A DNA stretch of 64,000 nt from Batkoa obscura (taxonomy: Eukaryota > Entomophthoromycota > Entomophthoromycetes > Entomophthorales > Batkoaceae), in contig JASVEC010000023.1 in the NCBI GenBank assembly GCA_030770535.1, forward strand, positions 620,001-684,000. The letters run 5' to 3'. This document shows positions 55,874-64,000 of this stretch, piece by piece. The first letter of the stretch is position 1. Each line of letters opens with the position of its first letter. Below the pieces are notes generated by a model. The model was given only the letters and a program-made list of their open reading frames with translations, ran no database searches and had not been told where the DNA came from. Made by a program: the position numbers and the translations under genes.

Positions 55874-57179
55874 AATCGTTTATTATTTAATTTATTATTA
55901 TTAAAAAAATAGATTAAGAACAAAAAAGAAGCAAAGGTCTCAATTTATAAACCTAACTTTTTATTTCTAGATTTATCTTGTTTTTGGTTGGGTTGATATT
56001 TTTTTGATAAGGATCTAACCAATCATTGAATAAAAGGAGAATTTGATCTTATTTAATTGGTTGCTAATATCGCTTTTTAACCCCAAACTTTTTAAGAGTT
56101 AAGCTCATTTTAAGTCCATATTTTTTTAATCAACTTATTTTAATCACTTAAAGTAACTTTGAAATTAATCATTTTCGAAGATCCACTTTTATGCCATTAG
56201 ATTATTAGGTTTGCAATTTTGGCTCAATGAGTCAAAGGGATGACATCATAATAAGTTCATTAAAGGTTTAACAATGATTTAAATGTTGAGTATATTTTAA
56301 TTATTACTTAATGTAATTTTCTATTAAATCAGGCTTTATCGTAATATACTTTTGTTGACTACTTGTGATATAATAACTATTTCAAGTCAATAAATGTTAT
56401 TATTTAGAATATAAGAATTCTTTTTTTATTTATTTTATCAAATCTGTATGTTCAACAATCCATCATAATTTTGAGTAAATATAATGATTCAAACTTTTGG
56501 ATATAAAACTGTGACTGGACTTATCAAAGCTTCATGAGCTTTTTTAAAAGTAAATTGGAAAAAATTAATCGGAGTTTATTTTAGCATAATATTCATACCG
56601 ACACTGGATTAACTTTTATCCTTTTAAAAGCTATAAAAATTACGTTGCTTTCGTTTTCACTCCAATAATATTTATTAATAGTTTTATTATGTAATGAATA
56701 GTTTAGTTGGCTAAAAATAGTCAAGTTTAATTGTTTAAAATAATGTTTAATTTATCATAATAAAATTTTTATAAAATGAAGTGGTGACTTAAATAAATTA
56801 TAAAATTCTTATATTCATCTAGATATTATAGAAAATTTAAATATATATTTGGTAACTTCTCAATATTAAGTCATAAAATATTTTGATTAAAAATTTGATT
56901 TATCTATAAAGAGGACGGGGATATGTTTTTTTGCTTAAGAATTTTACTACGATCTTTCCACTCAAATAGCGCTTAAAAAATGGAAAAATAATGAAACCAG
57001 AAAAACAGCCCTGGATACTAAAAGAATATTAAAATCAATCCCGTCTATATATAGTTAATTTTAATTAAATTTCACTGACTTATATTTAATTTAATTATCA
57101 ATTGAAAGCATTTATAAAAAGCATTCAAAAGTATGTCAAAAATTAGAATTCCTTTTATTAAACCCTAAACTCCCTTTTA
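55874..57179. other. Intergenic between Ups2-like and SRP72 genes
   Basis: 1.3 kb with one MITE at 56917. Nothing else recognisable. Confidence 0.5.
56917..57011 (+). mobile_element. MITE copy (GGGGATGT family)
   Basis: About 95 bp, GGGGATATGTTTTTTTGC to ACAGCCC; 170 bp from the SRP72 stop, so it may lie close to that transcript's 3' end. Confidence 0.85.
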
Positions 57180-59695
57180 TTAATGTCTAATAATCTTAAC
57201 CTTCTTTTTAACTTTCTTTGGCTTAACTTTAGCTGGCTCTTCCCTAAAAATATTAAACTACATTAGCCACCCTATTCATAAAATAAAACAATTCAAAGCT
57301 TACACTTTAGAAACAGGAGCAGCTACTTCCTTTGTTATAGCAGCAATCCCTTGGCTACCGCGAATTTGTTTATTCTTTTTATTTTTATTACGATAATAAC
57401 TTCGATCTTTCATTGGTAACCAACGTTGTAAATCAATTTTAATACCACTATTGATATTTTTAGGTGGTTTATTATGTCGATGATTCTTTCTCTTTTTACT
57501 AATTGAAACACGTGGTTCTCTAATTATTATTATAACTAATCATTACCTAATATATATTACTAAACTTACAAAGTAGTTAATTTTTGCCCAAATTTGATAT
57601 CCGAGAATCTAGCTTCTAAAGCTGAAATATCTTCTAAAATCTTTGGCTTTGGTAATTGATTTAAATATTGATCTGCTTTATCGGGATCGATTAATGATAA
57701 AGCTTTAATCAATCCTGATAAGGCATCAATATCATTGGGATTATGATCTAATAATAATTGATAATCCATAGCAGCTTCATTTGCTTGTCTACTTTTAAAT
57801 TTATTTTCGGCCATTTTACGTTGGATTATACTTTCATATTGGGACTATTAAAATAGATTATTAACAATTAAATAAAATATAAAGTTGATATAAAGTATTA
57901 TTACTGAATAAGGTGAATTGGCTTGATGAGCTTGATGAAGTAAAGTTTCTGCTTTATTATCATTATTTGTAAGTTGATATAACCATAATAAAGTGCCAAT
58001 TAATCCAGGTAAATATTTTTCATTTGGATTTTCTAATTTCGAATGTAATGTTTCAAGTGTATTAATAGCTAATTCATATTGTTTCTCTTTGACATAAAGA
58101 TGAGTTAAGGCTAATGATGCTTGGATATCTTGTCCATTATTTCTAGTATAATTCTATTAATTTATTTACATGTTAATTAAGTATTATTGGAATGTAATAA
58201 TAATATTTACTTTAATTTCATTAATAGCCTTAGTGTTATCACCTTGAATAATAAAATTTGAAGCCGTAACAATAATTTGAACATTTGATTGATGATCTAA
58301 TTTTTGAATTTTACGGGCTATATTAGATGCATTTGGGAACTAAAAAATAGTATGAGGTTACTCATTAATCAATCAATTAAAAACTCAATGATTACCATAT
58401 GTAACTGTAAATACAAAGCAATTTGATTTTTTAAAATCGAAATTTTTTGTAATTTAGTTAATCGATGAAATGAAGTTCCACTTAATGTTTGATTTAATTT
58501 ATAAACTTGTTCTAATAAGGATAATTTTTCTTGATTCATTACTATTAAATTATTATTGATGACTACTTTTGTCGGTTCATCTACAGAACTAAAGGTTATA
58601 TTAATATTAATTTTTGGATTATTTTTACAATACTGAATCATCGCTTACTTTTGTTTCAATACATTTTGATAAATTTCCAGACTTTTCTCTACATCTCCTT
58701 GAATGTGTTTTAAATAAGCTAATTGAATTAAAATTGGTGCTAATTCTTGGTTGATTTCTTGTTCCGAATAATCACTCGATTTTAATGTAATACGACATAA
58801 TTCTATGAAAAAAGAACTGTTAAATATTTTAGTATATAATCAATTCATGTCCTTACTTTCGGCTTCATTTAAAAGGCTCTGAGTAGATTGATAATCACCT
58901 TTAGCCATACTAATAATTGCAGTGTTATAGATTAATTCATAGGTTTTTGTTTTTCCAATAGCTAACTCCTAAAATATTAAAGTACTATAAAAAATGAGTA
59001 TGGTTCTACAAATAATTGATTTTACTTCTCCTTTAATATAGTAACTCTTTTGACAAGCGGAAGCATAAGCAGCTTGATAATTGGTTAATAATTCAATATA
59101 ATCTGGATGATTCTAAAACATTAATAATTAATTAATAAAAATGATATTACATCATTTACTACCTGTAAAGTATTTTGTAATAATTCGTTATAAAGCCTTA
59201 AACAAGTTTCGAAGTCTTCTGTTTTTAAAGTCTAATAATTACATCGATTAATATTTAGTAAAATCTAATTCTAAATTAACTTACAATTTGTGCCAATAAT
59301 TTTTTGTACTCTCTGGTTTCAATCAATTTGGAACTCTTGATCAGTTTTTCAGCTTCTTCTGCTTTATTAACTCTATATAAACAATACCCTTTTGGATATT
59401 CTAAATCAAACTTATTACTACCCTTCTCCTTTTCCAAAATTTCAAGCAATTTTAATGCTAAATGAAACTTTTCTTCTCTTATTAAAAGTAACAATTTACA
59501 GTATAAGCCATTAAGATCTGTTGGGTTGGATTTTAAAACTACAATAATAAATACAAAATTGAGTTTATAAATTAAAAATAAACTGAATCGATAATTTAAT
59601 TATTAATTACCATCTTCTACCAACGATAGCGCTGTTTTAATATCCGAATTCCTTATAGCTGATTCGATGTTGCTGTATTGTTCGACTTTACTCAT
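57180..59695 (-). CDS. SRP72: Signal recognition particle subunit SRP72, 12 exons
   Basis: Exons 59695-59611, 59538-59285, 59231-59163, 59112-59026, 58968-58857, 58802-58649, 58588-58396, 58339-58211, 58153-57905, 57844-57570, 57519-57304 and 57243-57180 join to 628 residues (human 671). TPR-like helices fill residues 1 to about 530 (AIRNSDIKTALSLVED, PTKVVINNNLIVMNQEK, HNPNDIDALSGLIKALSLID). The C-terminal RNA-binding region has the family signature LQRWLPMKDRSYYRNKNKK followed by GSQGIAA, then a Lys-rich end. SRP72 with SRP68 binds SRP RNA in the cytosol for co-translational ER targeting. An apparent in-frame TAA near 58646 belongs to a 60-bp intron (58648-58589); splicing restores KQNSVDEPTKVVINNN, which aligns with the human protein. 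High confidence. Confidence 0.93.
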
Positions 59696-59827
59696 CTTTT
59701 CTTTAAAAATTAAAAAATGAAATATCAATTTTAAAGAGTCCAATTAAATGTGACAAAGTAGTACAAGTTTGTCTTAAAATTGTAAGGTTAAAAGCATATA
59801 TATTATAAAAAAGTTTCTATATGCTAT

Positions 59828-59899
59828 GGTTCCATGGTGTAATGGTTAGCACCCAAGGTTTTGATCCTTGTAATCCGAGTTCGATTCTCGGTGGGACCT
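59828..59899 (+). tRNA. tRNA-Gln (anticodon UUG)
   Basis: 72 nt, no intron. Acceptor stem GGTTCCA / TGGGACC; anticodon stem CAAGG / CCTTG with loop TTTTGAT, anticodon TTG. A box TGGTGTAATGG and B box GTTCGATTC are present. A T4 run follows directly (CCTTTTG), fitting Pol III termination. Confidence 0.96.
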
Positions 59900-59914
59900 T
59901 TTGTTTTAGAATTT

Positions 59915-60009
59915 GGGATGTATTTTTTCTAAAATTTTACTAACAAATTTTCCGCTTAAATAGTGCTTAAAAAATGGAAAAAACAATGAAGTCAAAAAAA
60001 AGACTCCCC
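59915..60009 (+). mobile_element. MITE copy (GGGGATGT family)
   Basis: About 95 bp, GGGATGTATTTTTTC to GACTCCCC, starting 15 bp after the tRNA-Gln gene. Confidence 0.88.
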
Positions 60010-60166
60010 ATTTAGCAATTTTAATTAGAACTATTTAAATTCGCTTAAGCTGTTTTTATATATATTTTACTCAGTACAAATATTTATAATCTTTACTAAC
60101 TTGAACTAACAACTCGATCATTAATTTTACAAGATTTATATCAAGTTGATAATTATAAATCATATA

Positions 60167-60258
60167 GTGATGTTTTTAACTTAATTACTCTTTACATCTT
60201 TTAAGCGCTACTTGAGTGGAAAATTGTTAGTAAAATTCTTACACAAAAATACACCCCC
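60167..60258 (-). mobile_element. MITE copy (GGGGATGT family)
   Basis: Inverted copy of about 92 bp with worn left end (GTGATGTTTTTAAC) and right end ACACCCCC. Confidence 0.82.
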
Positions 60259-60686
60259 GTATACTGAAATATTTAGTTTTAATTAAAGAGACAGTTATTC
60301 CTGTAAAAATTATTAAAAATCAAATTTAGTTAATAGCTATGGTACTTTTGTTTTATTCATTCATTCTAGCTTTACCAGATTATTTGTTAAAATATTTAAC
60401 TTTAGATAAATACAACACTAACATAGTCTTTACCCTTATATAACCAAGTTATATAAGCAGTGATTTATTACAAAACATATTACCTATAATGCAAATTAGT
60501 CAAAGAAAAGTACATCAATCAATGGATGTTACTTTAACTACTATATTTATATAAACTTATTGACTCCTTTTAGGGTCAATAACATTATAACAATGGTGTA
60601 TAAAAACCAAACAAAAATCAATTTAGCTCTAAATCCCTAACAAAAAGCTTTTACATTATCCAAACTAGACTCCAAACTCCATGGAT

Positions 60687-60803
60687 TTACCCTCTCCTTT
60701 TTTCGGCTCTTATAGATCGTACATCTTTTCTAAAATTAGTGACTGTTCTTTTATGCCTTGTAACTCCATCTTTACCTTCTACTGCTACTAAACAAAACAT
60801 CAT
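60687..60803 (-). CDS. Small basic ORF (38 residues) or orphan 3' exon
   Basis: ATG ATG at 60803/60800 opens a short ORF of strongly coding-like, basic character (VEGKDGVTRHKRTVTNFRK, then VRSIRAEKRRG). A possible splice acceptor (TTTTGTTTAG) lies just before its body, so it could be the last exon of a gene whose upstream exons would lie past the tRNA, or a fragment. I do not recognise the family. Confidence 0.35.
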   Translation of the reverse strand: MMFCLVAVEGKDGVTRHKRTVTNFRKDVRSIRAEKRRG

Positions 60804-60860
60804 AAATTATGTTTATAAGTTTATATAAAAATCTAATCAAATCTCAAACAAATTAAAACT

Positions 60861-60932
60861 GGATCCATGGTGTAATGGTTAGCACCCAAGGTTTTGATCC
60901 TTGTAATCCGAGTTCGATTCTCGGTGGGTCCT
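60861..60932 (+). tRNA. tRNA-Gln (anticodon UUG), second copy
   Basis: 72 nt, identical to the copy at 59828 except in the acceptor stem, which is GGATCCA / TGGGTCC. The change is compensatory at pair 3:70. Anticodon TTG, A and B boxes intact. The nearest T-run downstream (60945-60952) lies within a MITE. Confidence 0.96.
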
Positions 60933-60938
60933 CATATT

Positions 60939-61032
60939 TATATGTTTTTTTTGATTTCATCTTTCCATTTTTTAGGCGTTATTTGAGTGGGAAAATTGTT
61001 AGTAAAATTTTTAGGCAAAAAAATACATCACC
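60939..61032 (-). mobile_element. MITE copy (GGGGATGT family), immediately 3' of tRNA-Gln
   Basis: About 94 bp inverted copy; worn left end TATGTTTTTTTTGATTTCAT, right end ACATCACC. It begins about 7 bp after the tRNA and supplies the first T-run downstream. Confidence 0.85.
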
Positions 61033-61308
61033 ATATCTACAACTTATATTTTTAACTTGGTCTAATTTTTAATTTATTTTAGTAAATTTACTTTCATTAG
61101 TTTAAATAAAGTTTTTTTTTGTTGTAAAACATAGTCCAAAAAATAATTGCTATTTAAAGTAATAGTTCTATTTTTTATTCCAAGTTGAAATTGAATTTTC
61201 AAATGAAATTGAATTAAAAATGCTAAATTTGAACTAGTCACTATTTTCCTAATCTCATCATTTAAAAAATCAAATCAGTTCAATTGATTTAACCTTTTCC
61301 TTTATAAG
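61033..61308. other. Upstream region of the MYST gene
   Basis: 276 bp AT-rich; should hold the MYST gene promoter. No clear motif. Confidence 0.4.
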
Positions 61309-63017
<1,709 letters not shown>

Positions 63018-63159
63018 GATGAGGTTGATATGAAAATTAAATTGAAGTGATCGTTGTCTATTTATAAATAAATGTAATAAAATAACTCAGTTTAAATAAA
63101 TACTTAACTTTTATTTTGTTTTATTATACTCTTATTCTATTATGTACTTGTTTTATTTA
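63018..63159. other. Short convergent 3' spacer
   Basis: 142 bp between the MYST stop and the O-methyltransferase stop on the opposite strand; the two transcripts' 3' ends probably overlap or nearly so. Confidence 0.6.
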
Positions 63160-64000
63160 TTAGTTATATTTAACTAACATAATTCCATCCCAGCTTGGTA
63201 ATAAAAAAGAATTGGTACGTTGATCATTGATTACTTTTTTATTAAACTCATTTAATTTATAAGCTATGCCTTTTTTAACATTATTATTATTATTATTATC
63301 TTCTATCTTTGGTACTTCACCATGGAATAAAACTATTAAAATATTAATTATTAATTATATAATGTATATTAATAATATAATGAAATGTTTAATTTAACTG
63401 AAACTCACCATTATCAATTATTAGTAAACCATTTTTTGTTAACAATTTTTCTTCAATAATTAAATCATAATAGGCCCAATATTTGGATTTATTAGCATCT
63501 AAAAAAATTAGTAAATTTCAATATTTTTAAAATTAATTAAACATCTTTCAATTTACCTAAAAATATCAGATCAAATTTTAATTCTTTAGGTATATTTAAT
63601 AAACTAAAAAATGTATATTGAAAGTTTAATTATTTCAATTTCAGTTCAAATAATTAACTATACCATAACTCAATATCTTGATTAATCAACTTAATTTCTA
63701 AGTCTTTATTTCTTTCTTTAGTTAAGTAAGATTCTGCTATTTTTAAAGCTTCTAGATTGATATCTACCCCAACAAATAATTTTTGCTTTTCTTTAATATC
63801 AAAACCCCATCCTTCTTTAATAAGTCCTTCATCTCCAACACTCTTACATTCACTATATTCTTTTATCATGTTTCGTGTTTCCCAACTCCATATTTTATCT
63901 GTTTCATTTAAGTTATTGAAATTCTCTAAAATTTTAATACTTTTCTTCATACCACTTATTAAATAACTACTTGAATACCCAGTGAATGTACCTAATTCTA
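63160..64000 (-). CDS. Class I SAM-dependent O-methyltransferase (OMT family 3), 5' part cut by window edge
   Basis: Exons 64000(edge)-63664, 63603-63557, 63498-63409 and 63332-63160 read in one frame. The SAM-binding motif I is at the edge (ELGTFTGYSS), followed by FVGVDINLEALKIAESYL (motif II, with Asp binding the ribose), LIFLDANKSKYWAYYDLI (metal-binding Asp and the catalytic region), LLTKNGLLIIDNVLFHGEV (second metal-binding Asp-Asn), and a C-terminus SFLLPSWDGIMLVKYN. This order is that of catechol/caffeoyl-CoA type O-methyltransferases. The spacer between motif I and II is unusually long (about 60 residues, charged). Asn repeats lie after GEV. The N-terminus is beyond 64000. The substrate is unknown. 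Confidence 0.88.

Larger units (their letters stand above)
59900..60860. other. Region between the two tRNA genes
   Basis: Two MITEs (59915, 60167) and one small basic minus-strand ORF (60687-60803). Otherwise AT-rich. Confidence 0.55.

Noticed and set aside
58640-58650. In-frame TAA in the SRP72 reading frame, suggesting a broken gene
   Set aside because: The TAA is part of a GTAAGC intron donor. A 60-bp intron ending CCTTTAG restores a frame that matches SRP72 on both sides.

Overview
The window is nuclear DNA from a fungus. It is strikingly AT-rich and intron-rich: most introns are about 45-65 bp, start GTAAG/GTAA and end in a T-rich stretch plus AG. The gene set includes fungal or fungus-typical families: two vacuolar transporter chaperone (VTC) subunits, Con7-like and PacC/Rim101-like C2H2 regulators, a Syp1/FCHo muniscin and a Ups2/PRELI lipid-transfer protein. 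The many introns and the JMJD6-type oxygenase argue against a Saccharomyces-type yeast. An AT-rich early-diverging (zygomycete-grade) fungus fits best, but that is an inference.

Layout. From 1 to about 39 kb genes are sparse: a RasGEF cut by the left edge, a tiny PacC-like zinc-finger protein, a Con7-like protein, a four-exon cytochrome b5, the head-to-head VTC1 and VTC4-like genes, a second Con7-like protein, one unknown ORF, and an A20/AN1 zinc-finger gene at the end. The long spaces hold decayed gene relics, small inverted-repeat elements and solo LTRs. From about 39 to 64 kb genes are dense: a Syp1/FCHo muniscin (13 exons), a JMJD6-like dioxygenase (8), a kelch-repeat membrane protein, an F-box protein, a Ups2/PRELI protein (4), SRP72 (12), two tRNA-Gln(UUG) genes, a MYST acetyltransferase (8) and an O-methyltransferase cut by the right edge. 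Many were rebuilt by joining exons, and each reconstruction keeps frame throughout.

The main non-genic feature is one family of short (about 95-98 bp) non-autonomous DNA transposons (MITEs) with GGGGATGT...ACATCCCC ends, present in about 30 recognisable copies and fragments. A solo LTR at 34767-35510 carries three separate MITE insertions. Each is flanked by a 4-bp A/T duplication (AAAT, ATAT, TTAT). Removing them brings the LTR back to about the 464 bp of its uninterrupted sisters. Four more solo LTRs of the same family lie at 30.2, 36.2, 48.7 and 49.6 kb; no internal retroelement coding region is visible. Three further inverted-repeat elements of other kinds lie at 8.4, 9.3 and 30.9 kb.

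How genes relate: VTC1 and the VTC4-like gene are divergent and encode partners in the vacuolar polyphosphate polymerase complex. The other genes cover unrelated housekeeping roles: endocytosis, SRP, mitochondrial lipid transfer, chromatin acetylation and Ras signalling.
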